From the NCBI GenBank assembly GCA_012031265.1, contig JAAUTY010000001.1, forward strand, positions 1-64,000: a stretch of 64,000 nucleotides of DNA, read 5' to 3'. The notes under the pieces are model-generated. The model was not told the DNA's origin. It saw only the letters and a program-made list of their open reading frames with translations, and did no database searches. How positions within the stretch are numbered: position 1 is the first letter of the stretch; every line of letters begins with the position of its first letter. Below, piece after piece: positions 20,570 to 29,947 of this stretch. The position numbers were made by a program, and so were the translations under genes. Source of the stretch: Spirulinaceae cyanobacterium SM2_1_0. Its GTDB lineage: Bacteria; Cyanobacteriota; Cyanobacteriia; Cyanobacteriales; Spirulinaceae.

Positions 20570-23500
20570 TTAAGGGCGTGACTTGCTGTTACAGAAAGCG
20601 GTTGGTCGTTGCTCAGTATTGAGAGCATTGATAGTGGTGGGGTTACCGGCGGTGTCCAATTGCTTAGCGCACAACAGCGTCTGCACCCACTCGTCGGTAC
20701 GACTGACCTCCCGGAAGAATTCGTTGGGCGTGTCAGCCGGCGGCGACGTGAACTGTTGCGCAAACAGGTCAGGCATCTGCGAGAGGATACCGACATCAAA
20801 ACCAAAGTCACGACCTGGCGCGTTGTAGGCGGGGAGGCGGGTTGAGCTACCTAGATTCGTATCAGTAAAGGCATAGCCCTGGGTATAACCAAACAAACCA
20901 CCGGTTTGATTCCCGTCCCTGACCGGGGGCCAACTCGCATCCCAGTTCGCAACATTGGTCAAACCATTGGTCGGGTTCCAAGCCCCAGTTCCCAGCTCCA
21001 CCAGAGGATAGAAAACAGCCGTGGCATACTGGCTACGACCCAGTTGGATGAGGGAACCGAGAATCTGAACATTGCCGCCCTGCCAATCCTCCAGGAAGCG
21101 AGGCAAGTTAGCGACACCGCCATTGTATTCGGACTGATCACCGGCTCCAGTGGGGTCAGGGTGCATCGGCAAATCCCGAGTACCAACTGCGAGGTTGAAA
21201 ATGCCAGTCCCCGCCGCTGGTTTCAGTTGCCAGAAGGTGCTGTTAATCAAGATACCGCCATTATCTGGCTGATTAGTGGTGGAGCCGTCAGCACCGGGGT
21301 TGTAGGGGAACTGAAACTGGAGTACCGGCACCAGCAGCGGCTGATTCACCGAGGTAATGGCTGTAAAGGTGATCGGGGTGTTGAATGCACCCAGCGAGCT
21401 TTGGGGATTTTCGGCTGTGATCACACCAGCACCATCATCCAGAAACTGTTTGAGATCCTCGAAGCCGAGCCAGCGACCGCCACGCACGGTTAAATTGCCA
21501 GTAGGTGCCGCTGTTTCGCGAACGGCGACGTCGCTGAACCCCCCATTGCCCATGAAGTTGCCCGCAACGGTAATGTCTTGGGTGCGGGTATCAAAGACAA
21601 GGTCTTGGTTGTCTTCTAACACCCAGTAAACGTTGTTGGGATCAACGCCCTGTAGGTCAAGCGTGAAGCCAACTGTGTCGTTACCGAAGGTTAGAGGCGT
21701 GGTAGCAGGGCCTGGCGATCGCAGGATGAAAATATCATCAGCGCCACCAATCAGCGTCATCGTCCCCGTCAGAACATTACCACCCAGTTGCAATGGGTAG
21801 AGATGGCTCGCGATGGCTGTCAACAATGCCGCATCGGCGGTGCCGTTAGCCGCAGCAATGGTTGCGACGGGAGGAAACGCGCGCAATTGACCGACCGTGC
21901 CCCGTGCCGCGCCTACCGCTCCACAACCGGGATCTAAGGCATCCACGCTGTAATCACGGCGGGAGCGAGTGACGAGGCAGACCGAAAAGTCAGCCGGATC
22001 ATTGTTCTCGGTAAAGGTCGGTGAGCCAGCTACGACAGCCTCAGAGGCACCATTGAGCAGATTAGCGACATTATTGTTGAAGTTGAAGAAATCCCCCGTA
22101 TTTAAATCCTGAACGCGCTCTGCCTTCAGCGGTGACACATCCGGTAACAGAAGTTCGTGCGTTTCGGATAACTCCTTGGGCCAGTAGTAGTGGAGATTGT
22201 GCGTCCCAGCCGTGTTGTAGGAGTGGTTGGTGCGGGCCTGATTAGTCGGATTCGCCGGGTCAATGACCGTCCGGAACCAGAGCGCATTCCGTTGACTATC
22301 TCGTGGCAAGCCAGTACCGCCAATTGGCAATGCCCGGGCTTCGCCGATCCCGCCCCCCTGGATCCCAATCGGGATGGGGTGACCATTAGCAGCCAAAATC
22401 AGCTCGCCCCCTTCGTTACGGAGGAAGGCAACCCGATGGGCAAAGCGCTGATAAGCCTGACCTTGATTGGCAACAGCCGGGGTAGCAGTCGTGACCGGAA
22501 GCTGTGGAGCCGCCAGCGATGCCACTGCAGGAGTCGGTAGAGTATGCAACTGATCAAGCGCGACGCCAGCACTACCGTCAGCAGGCAAGTTGAGGTCACC
22601 GATGCGGAAGGTCTGAGCGCCCGTGGGGCTACCGTCGTAGGTGATATACCAGTCGCTCGCCTTACATTCCGAGATCGGCAGCTTCGGACAGACCTCCATG
22701 AGATATTCATAGAAGCGATCCGCCCGCCGCTGGATTGGCGTCACGAAGTTGTTGAAGTAGCTGCTGTTCCGAGCGACGGTGCTAGTGCCATTGCGGTACT
22801 CGCTATCAGTTGGCGCAATATTGACTGGGCTTGTATCAAAGGCGGGATTGTTCCAGTTTGGCGATGCCCCGCTGCTGTAGCTGGTCACGTTGCCAATACT
22901 GAAAGTAGTGCCGCTGGACAGACCGTTGGTGACAAAGTTGTTATTCCAGAAACCATTGCGGATGCGCTTCTGTTCTACTGACTGGTAGGACTCCAGGTAG
23001 GCTGCGTTCGGGTCATTCCGGTTGAGGATGCCACTGAGGTCAGCAAAATCATCGACGCGATCGCCATCCACATCCTCTAGGCGCGCCAGATCGTTCAAGG
23101 GAGATGGTGCAACCTGACCTAGCGTGTTCAAGCCCAGTGGAGCACTGGAGATGAAGTCAAAGAAGTTATCGGTCTGGTTATTCCGCAGGTCATAATCGCC
23201 CTCGTTGCGGTATCCCGGTCGGAAGTTAGCGGAGAGTAACGATATGGCATCGGACAGTACGGTCGCTGCCCGCCATTCATCGTCATTTTGCGAGCCAGCT
23301 CCGCCACACTCACCCGGCAAGCGCGTGTCACCACTACGGCACGCAAATAGAGGATCAAGGGTGACCCGGCCGTAGAACTCAGTGTCCGTTACCGTTGGGT
23401 TGGGGTTAAACTCAGCGCGTTGCGTCCCGGTTCCGGATAAATGGCGGTTGAACGGCGCTTTGATGTAGGCCGGTAGGTTGGTCGCGAGCGTCAAACCTTT

Positions 23501-26500
23501 CTCGACCTCGAGGAAATCATTAGACACGCCGTTGCCAGGGAGTGAGCGACCGAGGCGATCGCCATTGACCAGCATGATGGCGTCCGGCCGCCGGGTGATA
23601 TCGAGCTGATAGTCAGTCGCAGCCACATTCACCGCGCTATCCGCTTTGGCTAGCGAACTGGCCAAAGTTGCAGCGTTGGCGCGATCAATATCAATGTCGC
23701 TGGCATCCGGCAAGGCACTGTCGCGGGTCGCGTAAATAATGCCACTGTTGGGGAGCATGTACTCTTCGGGCACATTGCCGGAGTCAGCCCGCGAGTTACG
23801 CAGCTTGTCCAAATCAATAACCGTTGCGCGTATCTCCAGCGGCTCACGCTGCTCAATGGCAAGGTTATGGAGATCAAAATCCTCAGCCAGACCCAGAGGG
23901 TTGAGTAGTGGGTCGTAGGCAGTCGTCTGCTTGTTGGGATCGTAAATCCCTTCTGTCGCTTTGACCTGACGTGCATCCAAGAAGGAAACTTCCATGATGC
24001 TGCCATTCGGCAGTGTGTAGCCCGGTCGGGGTGTCGTCGTAGGGCCAACACTGGCAACACCACCCGCACCAACTGACAGGATTTGGAGGGCACACATGGT
24101 TGAGTCAATGGCAGCCTGCTGGGACAAATTGCGATCAGTAGCAACCGGAATGGCTAGGGCCTCCTGCAATTTAGGATTAACAGGACGTCCATTGGGGTAG
24201 ATCAAACTCGCTTGATAGTTCAGCCGAGCCAAGTCAATACCCGGTACAAAGTTGTAAGTAATGCCATTGGCGAAGGCGTTCGACTCTTGGGCGGTCGTTG
24301 CGTTGGTGGGGTCGTAGTAGTTGGCAACGCAAGCAATCGGTGGAGCCGGCGTCTGGGAGTCATTGTCGTCATCGAAGCGATAGTGATAGACCGCTGAAGC
24401 CCGCATTTTCAGGAACGGGCGATACTTACCCTGGCCGTCCCGAGGATAATCCTCGCCCAGCCAAGCCTTCTTCGGATCAGTCCAGGCACTACCCGCCGTA
24501 GGGCGAGCCTGCCACGACCAGCCACCAGGTGCCGTAGCGATATTGTCCGGCGGAATCATCGGCATGGAGTCAGGCCAGATAATTCGTGATGCAGTGGTGG
24601 TGCTAATGTCGTTGTTTTGAGACAGATAGACACCCGCTGTGGTGACAATCCGCAAGCCGCCAACGCTATCGAGGTCGTTAACCGGTTCCTCAGCCGCTTT
24701 GTTCTCCCAGAACTGGTCGCGGCCTGTGCCGCCGAGGTCGCTCAGCTCCTCGACGCGGGTACGGCGCTTGCGAGGATTATTAGCCGTGCCGGGTGCGTCC
24801 CAATTGACGCCTTGGATGTCCTGATCCTCTTCATTGCCCACAAACTGATTGGTATCTGGATCCCACCAGAGGAAAGGCAAGTTGTTGCCCGTGAGGAGGC
24901 GATCGCCCAGATTCTGCTCACGATCACTCGCTTCCTGAGTTTCAAACTCTGTCGCTGGCGGCTGTGCCAACGAACCGGCAATACGCATCGGCACTTGTGC
25001 AAAGTTATTCTCGGTCGTACCGTTTGCCGGATCGTAGGGATAAATCCAAGCATTTGGCGGGCGCATCGTATCAGCATTGCCGCCATCGATCTGAAGTGTT
25101 GCCGTTGCTAGTTCGGGATCAGCCGTATTAAATGCCACTTCCGCAAAAGGTACGCGGCGAGTACGGCGACGGAAATAGCGATCAAGAAGGTTACGGCGTT
25201 CGCGCTCCAGGTTGTCAGGGCCGGTCGGCGGGTTCGGGCCGCTGAGCAGGTCTTCCATCCCGTCCTTAACTTCTGAGGGATCCTGGCTGAAGTCAGATGG
25301 GTTGCCAACACGAGCAACCGCCAGATTGACCAGTCGCTCAATCCGACGTTCGTATACCAGCGTGTTGTAAGCAATCTGTTCGGGATTACTGTTTGCCGAA
25401 TCATTCGTCTGCTTCTGCAATTGCTGGTTCAGAACTGGTTGCACACCAGACCCATTGAACAGGTGAACCGGGGCTGCCGTGCTCGGACTGACACTACCAA
25501 TCGGTTGACCATAGACATTATGGCCGCCGACAATCATCTTGCCGTTCTCAGATTCATAGAAGCAGGACTCAGGGCTGCTAATTTGCCGAAAACGTACAGA
25601 ACCATTACCCGTTGCCCGATAAAATAAATTGCTGTTCGTGAAGATCCGGCCGTTGAGCGTGATCGTAAACCCATCAACCGCAGTACCACCTGCACCGATC
25701 TCAAGGTCATCGTTGTACAACACTGAGTTGTTCGCCAGCGGGATTCGGGCTTGGTCTTGTTGATACTCCAGAGCCGAAAAACCGCGATTCCCTTGATAGT
25801 TTTCGTAGTCGCTAAGCTCCCCAGGGGGAATCAACTGCGATTCACTAGCATTCGTGATTGGCACTGTCGCCACATAGACAAAAAAGCTCTTTTTGAGCTG
25901 ACCACTGACGTTGAACCAGCCATTAGTCCCAACCAAACTGGCACTAGTACCGACGGCAGAAGGGCAGTTCGGATTGACCTCGCCATCTTCCTGAGGCAAG
26001 GCGCGAGCATCTAGCGGATTGCGCTTGCGATCCGGGCCTGTAGTCTGAATCGGCGGTGTACGATAGGTAATCGTGTAGAGAGTGAAACTATCAAAGCGAC
26101 CATTGTTATCCGTATCAACCGGAAAACGCCACGCATTCTCAAAAGATTCTGTCCTGGAAACATCAGTAACTGTTTCAATATTGCCGTTCGGAGATGGGTT
26201 GGCGGTCGTCGTGCCATTGCCCCAGTCATAGGAAACTTCTAAGCGCATCTCGTCGCCCAGCGTATATTTCGGGCGATCTAACACATCGGTCAAGGCAATC
26301 TCGGACGGTGTACCCTGAGGCAAGTTGGGATCCCGGAATAACGCCTCAATCTTCCGCTTAGCTCGCTCTAATGCAGGTAGCGAAGCGTTCAACACCTCTT
26401 GGTTCACGCGATAATTGCTGATATTCTTCGACCGCTCCGTCGAACGCAGCACGATTGCACTCGTAACCAGGATAGTGACGAGGATCACCATCGTTACTGT

Positions 26501-26641
26501 CGGCAGCACAAAACCAGCTTGGGTTCTCCGCCGTCTCGACCACATTGGCGAAACAAACGTCAGTAGTGCTTGCCGGAGTAGCCGTGATAGCACCTGAAAT
26601 AGAGCCTGGAAGCTTCGAGAGAGCCGTTTTAGAGCTGGCAT
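20570..26641 (-). CDS. hpsA: Hormogonium polysaccharide protein HpsA, giant form
   Basis: A 2023-residue exported protein. After about 40 basic residues it has a pilin-like segment, QAGFVLPTVTMVILVTILV, which lacks the usual Glu+5 (Thr instead). RSTERSKNISNYRVNQEVLN and LPALERAKRKIEALF follow; this N-terminal block identifies HpsA. The remaining roughly 1900 residues are Asn/Asp/Thr/Pro-rich and look beta-rich. Near residue 1667, VDPNNVYWVLEDNQDLVFDT resembles the strand pattern of DUF3494/ice-binding-like folds; this is a weak resemblance. HpsA is required for hormogonium polysaccharide in Nostoc but its biochemistry is unclear. It is the first gene of a minus-strand operon with hpsB, hpsC and two pseudopilins. 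The ATG at 26641 fits; a weak AGG precedes it. Confidence 0.87.
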   Translation of the reverse strand: MPALKRLSRSFQALFQVLSRLLRQALLTFVSPMWSRRRRTQAGFVLPTVTMVILVTILVTSAIVLRSTERSKNISNYRVNQEVLNASLPALERAKRKIEALFRDPNLPQGTPSEIALTDVLDRPKYTLGDEMRLEVSYDWGNGTTTANPSPNGNIETVTDVSRTESFENAWRFPVDTDNNGRFDSFTLYTITYRTPPIQTTGPDRKRNPLDARALPQEDGEVNPNCPSAVGTSASLVGTNGWFNVSGQLKKSFFVYVATVPITNASESQLIPPGELSDYENYQGNRGFSALEYQQDQARIPLANNSVLYNDDLEIGAGGTAVDGFTITLNGRIFTNSNLFYRATGNGSVRFRQISSPESCFYESENGKMIVGGHNVYGQPIGSVSPSTAAPVHLFNGSGVQPVLNQQLQKQTNDSANSNPEQIAYNTLVYERRIERLVNLAVARVGNPSDFSQDPSEVKDGMEDLLSGPNPPTGPDNLERERRNLLDRYFRRRTRRVPFAEVAFNTADPELATATLQIDGGNADTMRPPNAWIYPYDPANGTTENNFAQVPMRIAGSLAQPPATEFETQEASDREQNLGDRLLTGNNLPFLWWDPDTNQFVGNEEDQDIQGVNWDAPGTANNPRKRRTRVEELSDLGGTGRDQFWENKAAEEPVNDLDSVGGLRIVTTAGVYLSQNNDISTTTASRIIWPDSMPMIPPDNIATAPGGWSWQARPTAGSAWTDPKKAWLGEDYPRDGQGKYRPFLKMRASAVYHYRFDDDNDSQTPAPPIACVANYYDPTNATTAQESNAFANGITYNFVPGIDLARLNYQASLIYPNGRPVNPKLQEALAIPVATDRNLSQQAAIDSTMCALQILSVGAGGVASVGPTTTPRPGYTLPNGSIMEVSFLDARQVKATEGIYDPNKQTTAYDPLLNPLGLAEDFDLHNLAIEQREPLEIRATVIDLDKLRNSRADSGNVPEEYMLPNSGIIYATRDSALPDASDIDIDRANAATLASSLAKADSAVNVAATDYQLDITRRPDAIMLVNGDRLGRSLPGNGVSNDFLEVEKGLTLATNLPAYIKAPFNRHLSGTGTQRAEFNPNPTVTDTEFYGRVTLDPLFACRSGDTRLPGECGGAGSQNDDEWRAATVLSDAISLLSANFRPGYRNEGDYDLRNNQTDNFFDFISSAPLGLNTLGQVAPSPLNDLARLEDVDGDRVDDFADLSGILNRNDPNAAYLESYQSVEQKRIRNGFWNNNFVTNGLSSGTTFSIGNVTSYSSGASPNWNNPAFDTSPVNIAPTDSEYRNGTSTVARNSSYFNNFVTPIQRRADRFYEYLMEVCPKLPISECKASDWYITYDGSPTGAQTFRIGDLNLPADGSAGVALDQLHTLPTPAVASLAAPQLPVTTATPAVANQGQAYQRFAHRVAFLRNEGGELILAANGHPIPIGIQGGGIGEARALPIGGTGLPRDSQRNALWFRTVIDPANPTNQARTNHSYNTAGTHNLHYYWPKELSETHELLLPDVSPLKAERVQDLNTGDFFNFNNNVANLLNGASEAVVAGSPTFTENNDPADFSVCLVTRSRRDYSVDALDPGCGAVGAARGTVGQLRAFPPVATIAAANGTADAALLTAIASHLYPLQLGGNVLTGTMTLIGGADDIFILRSPGPATTPLTFGNDTVGFTLDLQGVDPNNVYWVLEDNQDLVFDTRTQDITVAGNFMGNGGFSDVAVRETAAPTGNLTVRGGRWLGFEDLKQFLDDGAGVITAENPQSSLGAFNTPITFTAITSVNQPLLVPVLQFQFPYNPGADGSTTNQPDNGGILINSTFWQLKPAAGTGIFNLAVGTRDLPMHPDPTGAGDQSEYNGGVANLPRFLEDWQGGNVQILGSLIQLGRSQYATAVFYPLVELGTGAWNPTNGLTNVANWDASWPPVRDGNQTGGLFGYTQGYAFTDTNLGSSTRLPAYNAPGRDFGFDVGILSQMPDLFAQQFTSPPADTPNEFFREVSRTDEWVQTLLCAKQLDTAGNPTTINALNTEQRPTAFCNSKSRP

Positions 26642-26981
26642 GATAACCTACTTGGGATTGCGAGATGCAAATTCAGAGAGCAAATAAACTTTAGCAGGAG
26701 AATAATGCCCTTGATAGGGTCGGCACTGCCACCGAATACTACAACTGTGATAGCTACTACAGTGGCGAAGCGTCAACCGTGAGGTTCGGCAGGGAATGGG
26801 TAACTGACAGTTTCTGCCTGTCCGCGAAATCCCTTAGAGCCGTTTGTGATCGCCGTTTCAATATCTTCTGCTGATGGCACTGGAGACGCCAGTTCACCTT
26901 TAGTCTACCCACAGGTTAATGGAGACATATCACCGAGGTAACGACCATATGGCGTTTCTCAAGATCGCGTAGTACGCCGAA
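26642..26981. other. Upstream region of hpsA, no gene seen
   Basis: About 340 bases upstream of hpsA, ending in the HsdM remnant. It must hold the hpsA promoter on the minus strand but I find no clear consensus. The part nearest the HsdM tail (from about 26910) can be read as a frameshifted continuation of that gene. Confidence 0.4.
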
Positions 26982-27164
26982 ATGCTTATGAAGAATGATT
27001 ACAACCTGAATATTTCCCGCTATGTCAGCACTGCCCAGCCAGAAGAGCTGATTGATATACAGGCCGTTCATGGCGAGTTGGTTACCTTGGAGCAAAAGAT
27101 CAAAACCGCACAGGACAAGCACAACGACTTCCTCAAAGAGTTGGGCTTGCCGACATTGCCCTGA
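26982..27164 (+). pseudogene. Type I restriction HsdM, C-terminal remnant
   Basis: The frame reads KNDYNLNISRYVSTAQPEEL followed by a coiled coil and ends KELGLPTLP. This is the characteristic C terminus of type I DNA methyltransferase subunits, where (E/K)NDYNLNIxRYV is conserved. In-frame stops lie just upstream, and another frame reads HITEVTTIWRFSRSRS, compatible with the preceding stretch, so the gene is frameshifted as well as truncated. All catalytic motifs are absent and no hsdR or hsdS is present. A fossil of a lost restriction system. Confidence 0.8.
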
Positions 27165-27165
27165 T

Positions 27166-27300
27166 ATGAACCTTGTGAGAGTCCTATCGAGTTGGCTTAA
27201 AGGTACGTCCAAAGTCGATATAGAACGGGAGGTTGAATCATATCCAATTTCACGAAATCTGAAGTTGAAGATCAAGGATTACCTCCGAACAATGGCATAG
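27166..27300 (+). CDS. Small ORF after the HsdM tail
   Basis: A 44-residue open frame (MNLVRVLSSWLKG, then SKVDIEREVESYPISRNLKL) whose ATG directly follows the HsdM stop codon (TGATATG). The spacing fits a translationally coupled gene of the former restriction operon. Composition is amphipathic and basic. No family recognised; it may itself be a fragment. Confidence 0.35.
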   Translation: MNLVRVLSSWLKGTSKVDIEREVESYPISRNLKLKIKDYLRTMA

Positions 27301-27311
27301 TAATAGATTTA

Positions 27312-27555
27312 GGGCGTGTCATCAATTAGGTTAGGGTGGGAGAGTAATCCTTATCAGCAAAACTCACCGGTAATGACAACCCGACGCTATGCGCTGCGCG
27401 ATGACCAATGGGAACGCATTGAGGATGTACTCCCAGGCTCCAAAGGCTGGGTCGGCGTGACGGCTAAGGAGAATCGGCAGTTTGTTGAGGCCGTGCTGTA
27501 TCGCTATCGCGCTGGCATTCCCTGGCGAGACCTCCCTGAGCGCTTTGGTTTTTGA
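27312..27555 (+). mobile_element. IS5-family element, left-end remnant
   Basis: The start GGGCGTGTCATCAATTAGG looks like the left terminal repeat of an IS5-family element. Sixty bases on, an ATG (27373) opens a 60-residue frame, RRYALRDDQWERIEDVLPGS to AGIPWRDLPERFG, the DUF4096-type N terminus of IS5/IS427-group transposases. The frame ends just after ERFG, where the conserved continuation stops matching, so the rest was deleted. I find no right end within the next kilobase. Confidence 0.8.
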
Positions 27556-27794
27556 GTCTACGGGATCTGCTTATGCCCGTGGGAAAAATTGAGCTTTGAA
27601 TGGCTGGTATTTACTTACACAGAATTGGGATTACCTGCTTTTGCAAGATATTTGTGCAATCAAGGTTGTACCAATATTCGCTACACACTTGTGGATTTTG
27701 ATCTGGTTCGTGGAGATTGAGATATTGACGGTCGAAATTGTTTCATACACTGAGTATGGGTCGTATTTGAACCCAATTCACCACATCAGCAACC

Positions 27795-27953
27795 ATGGCA
27801 CAAATCACCATCGAAATCCCCGACGAACTCGCGCAGCGCCTCACCCCCTTGCAAGCCCAATTGCCGCAATTTCTAGAGCTTGGTTTACAGAAATTCCAGG
27901 CATGGCAGCGAGCAACTACTTGCCTAGATGAACGTGAGTTCGACGAAAATTGA
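27795..27953 (+). pseudogene. Antitoxin-like protein truncated by an IS end
   Basis: A 52-residue frame beginning MAQITIEIPDELAQRLTPLQ and continuing LPQFLELGLQKFQAW, the N-terminal pattern of small cyanobacterial antitoxin-like proteins. Normal versions continue for some further residues. Here the last residues (REFDEN) are encoded by the inverted-repeat end of an IS-type element starting at 27932. The original C terminus and any toxin gene are lost. It may still be translated as a chimera. Confidence 0.6.
27932..27944 (+). repeat. IS/MITE terminal repeat, single end
   Basis: ACGTGAGTTCGAC occurs here and, as both perfect inverted ends, in the 101-bp element at 58878-58978. The following bases (to about 28000, including GTTTCGGGTTTC) partly resemble the interior next to the left end there (GTTTCGGGTCTC). 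No matching right end is present within the next 200 bases, so this is one end of a partly deleted element. Confidence 0.6.
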
Positions 27954-28075
27954 CAAGCTGAAATGCTTGTAGGGAGGGCGTTTCGGGTTTCAGATCGTGA
28001 GTACTTACGTTTCCGCCACCCTGCGCCGTCAGGTGAATGAGTGTGCTGGTGATTGCCATTCTGATTTAATGCGAG

Positions 28076-28963
28076 TTAAGGGCTGACTTGGATATCGACA
28101 ACCCACGGGTGAAAGTCCTCCTTCATGGCATAATCACCACCTTGTCTGATCACACCTTGATCACCATTCACGGCGGCCGCGTTGATGAAGAGAATCCCGA
28201 GTTCTTCATCAAAGCTGAACCCGCGAGAGTCATGCTCGTGACCGAAAATATGGAGTCGAGGCCGCTCAGCGGGTCGCATCCGCCGCAAATGATCCCGCAG
28301 CGCCGCGCTGCCGATGGCAATCGGTGTTTTTCGTACAACTCCACCATATTGGATGCTGGTGTCGAGAATTCCTAGCGGTGGGCTATGGGTAATCAGCACA
28401 TCTAGACCACTTGGAATATCCGCATATAGCTCTGTCAGGCGTTGGCGATCGCGAACGAAACCCTCACAGCGCCGGGGATTTTCTGGTTCCATGGCTTGTC
28501 GTCGAGGCGTCAGACCCACGTAGGGCGAACCAAAAAATTTCAGGCCCGCGACCTCTGCCGCCGCGTGCTGGAGGAGGCGACATTGAGGATCCAGTGCTGG
28601 GTTCTCGAACAGCCCGTGTACAGTGTTCATCAACTCACGGTTCCACGGTTCTCCGGGCTGCGAAAAGGGAGCCGCTTGGAGCCAAGTCTCGGTGTCCAGC
28701 GGTCGGTCATGGTTACCGGCGATCGCGACTACGCCGTAGGTGAATCGGGCTGCCAGCGAACGGAGCCAAGCCGCTGCACTCGTCAGCTCAGCCAAAAGTC
28801 CATTCTTGGTATGGTCTCCTGCATGAATAAGGAGGTCACCTTCTGGGAAGAGAGAGAGCGGAATATCGACATTGTGTGTGTCCGATACGAGCACCAGTCG
28901 CAACCAGCCTGGTGTCCGGGGTGTACCAGCAGACGCCACCACGACATCTCTTATCTCGACCAT
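28076..28963 (-). CDS. Metallophosphoesterase
   Basis: A 295-residue calcineurin-like phosphoesterase with the dinuclear metal motifs in order: LVLVSDTHN (D-x-H), HAGDHT (GD), IAGNHDRP (GNHD), ITHSPPLG, and the C-terminal FGHEHDSRG (GHxH). This is the arrangement of the MPPED-like subfamily. Substrate unknown; family members act on phosphodiesters. The ATG at 28963 precedes about 20 residues before the first motif. No operon partner. Confidence 0.9.
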   Translation of the reverse strand: MVEIRDVVVASAGTPRTPGWLRLVLVSDTHNVDIPLSLFPEGDLLIHAGDHTKNGLLAELTSAAAWLRSLAARFTYGVVAIAGNHDRPLDTETWLQAAPFSQPGEPWNRELMNTVHGLFENPALDPQCRLLQHAAAEVAGLKFFGSPYVGLTPRRQAMEPENPRRCEGFVRDRQRLTELYADIPSGLDVLITHSPPLGILDTSIQYGGVVRKTPIAIGSAALRDHLRRMRPAERPRLHIFGHEHDSRGFSFDEELGILFINAAAVNGDQGVIRQGGDYAMKEDFHPWVVDIQVSP

Positions 28964-29159
28964 ATTTTTTCATCCAGCTAGGAGTTCAAATATCGCCACT
29001 GTATGGAGGGTACGGATGGCTCAACTCAAGATTAGCGCAGTGTTTTGGTCAAACCTTTTTTAATCACCGGACGCGGTTCGTTGGCCTTCATTGGTCTCAG
29101 TTTCCGACTAGGGTTGCTTGCTTGGCTGAACGGAGCAAAGCCAGTCAGCCGTAGCAGAC

Positions 29160-29549
29160 TCAAAGCTGCCGAATGTCGTAGATGTAAAAGTGTTGCAGGA
29201 TGCCGACCGTCTGAAATTCGTAAATCGGCGTCAGCGTACTGAAGGCGAGGCGTGTGCGGTAAGTGCTAAATAGAACGTAGTTCTGACGCTCAGTCTGCTC
29301 GAAAATGAGCTGCTCGAGTTGGGGTCGGCCGGTGTCGATCAGTGTCTGGCCTAACGAGCGACATTCTGACCCCAGATGCTGAAATTCTTCGGGGAGTTGG
29401 TTGCAGACACTCTGGCGCAGGTAGTGCGATAACTGCTGTACAGCGTACTCTTCATAGTCGTGCTGGCTGGGATTGGTGACTATCAGCCCGCCGCCGAGGA
29501 CAATGAGGATGGCGCTACTGCTGCCTGCAATGACTTGCCAGGCTTTCAT
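29160..29549 (-). CDS. DUF4359 membrane-anchored protein
   Basis: A 129-residue protein with one N-terminal transmembrane or signal helix (AGSSSAILIVLGGGLIVTNP), then YEEYAVQQLSHYLRQSVCNQ, LGSECRSLGQTLIDT, and a beta-rich end with YVLFSTYRTRL and FQTVGILQHFYIYDI. This matches the cyanobacterial DUF4359 family, whose function is unknown. Two cysteines may pair. I chose the ATG at 29549; the longer frame would add 26 unconserved residues overlapping the tRNA promoter. Confidence 0.8.
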   Translation of the reverse strand: MKAWQVIAGSSSAILIVLGGGLIVTNPSQHDYEEYAVQQLSHYLRQSVCNQLPEEFQHLGSECRSLGQTLIDTGRPQLEQLIFEQTERQNYVLFSTYRTRLAFSTLTPIYEFQTVGILQHFYIYDIRQL

Positions 29550-29582
29550 GATGACGTTACCTACGATGACGAAATGGCAACC

Positions 29583-29612
29583 TTGAAAAAATGGGGTTCC
29601 TGGTGTTATAAT
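29583..29612 (+). promoter_or_regulatory. Promoter of the tRNA-His gene
   Basis: TTGAAA (29583-29588) and a perfect TATAAT (29607-29612) are separated by 18 bases. The predicted start near 29619 is about 10 bases before the tRNA. This is the clearest sigma-70-type promoter in the window. Confidence 0.75.
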
Positions 29613-29629
29613 TGTCGATTGATGCACAT

Positions 29630-29703
29630 GGCGAGTGTAGCCAAGAGGTCAAGGCAGTGGATTGTGGTTCCACCATGCGTGGGTTCGAATCCCATCACTC
29701 GCC
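29630..29703 (+). tRNA. trnH: tRNA-His (GTG)
   Basis: A complete cloverleaf: acceptor GCGAGTG pairs with CACTCGC, and an extra G at 29630 faces C73 (29703), the G-1 identity element of tRNA-His. The D arm is GCC/GGC, the anticodon stem GTGGA/TCCAC with anticodon GTG (29664-29666), and the T arm GTGGG/CCCAT around TTCGAAT. CCA is not encoded. Confidence 0.97.
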
Positions 29704-29947
29704 CTCATTTATTTGCTACTGATGGACGGTGCTGCGGGCGGCTAGAACTAAATGGGTGAGTCAGCTCCGCGAGCACCAAGCGATTCTATGCTGCAAGCCT
29801 GGTCTCTACCAGACAGTATAGTTCGGACGCTCCGTCGCTAACGGGCGATCGCCCGAAGCTCGGCAAAATTTCTGAAAGTGGCGTGCATGATTGGCGATCG
29901 CCGCTCAGTGAGCCATTGCTGACCGGGTTTTGCGAGGCTGCGTAGCG

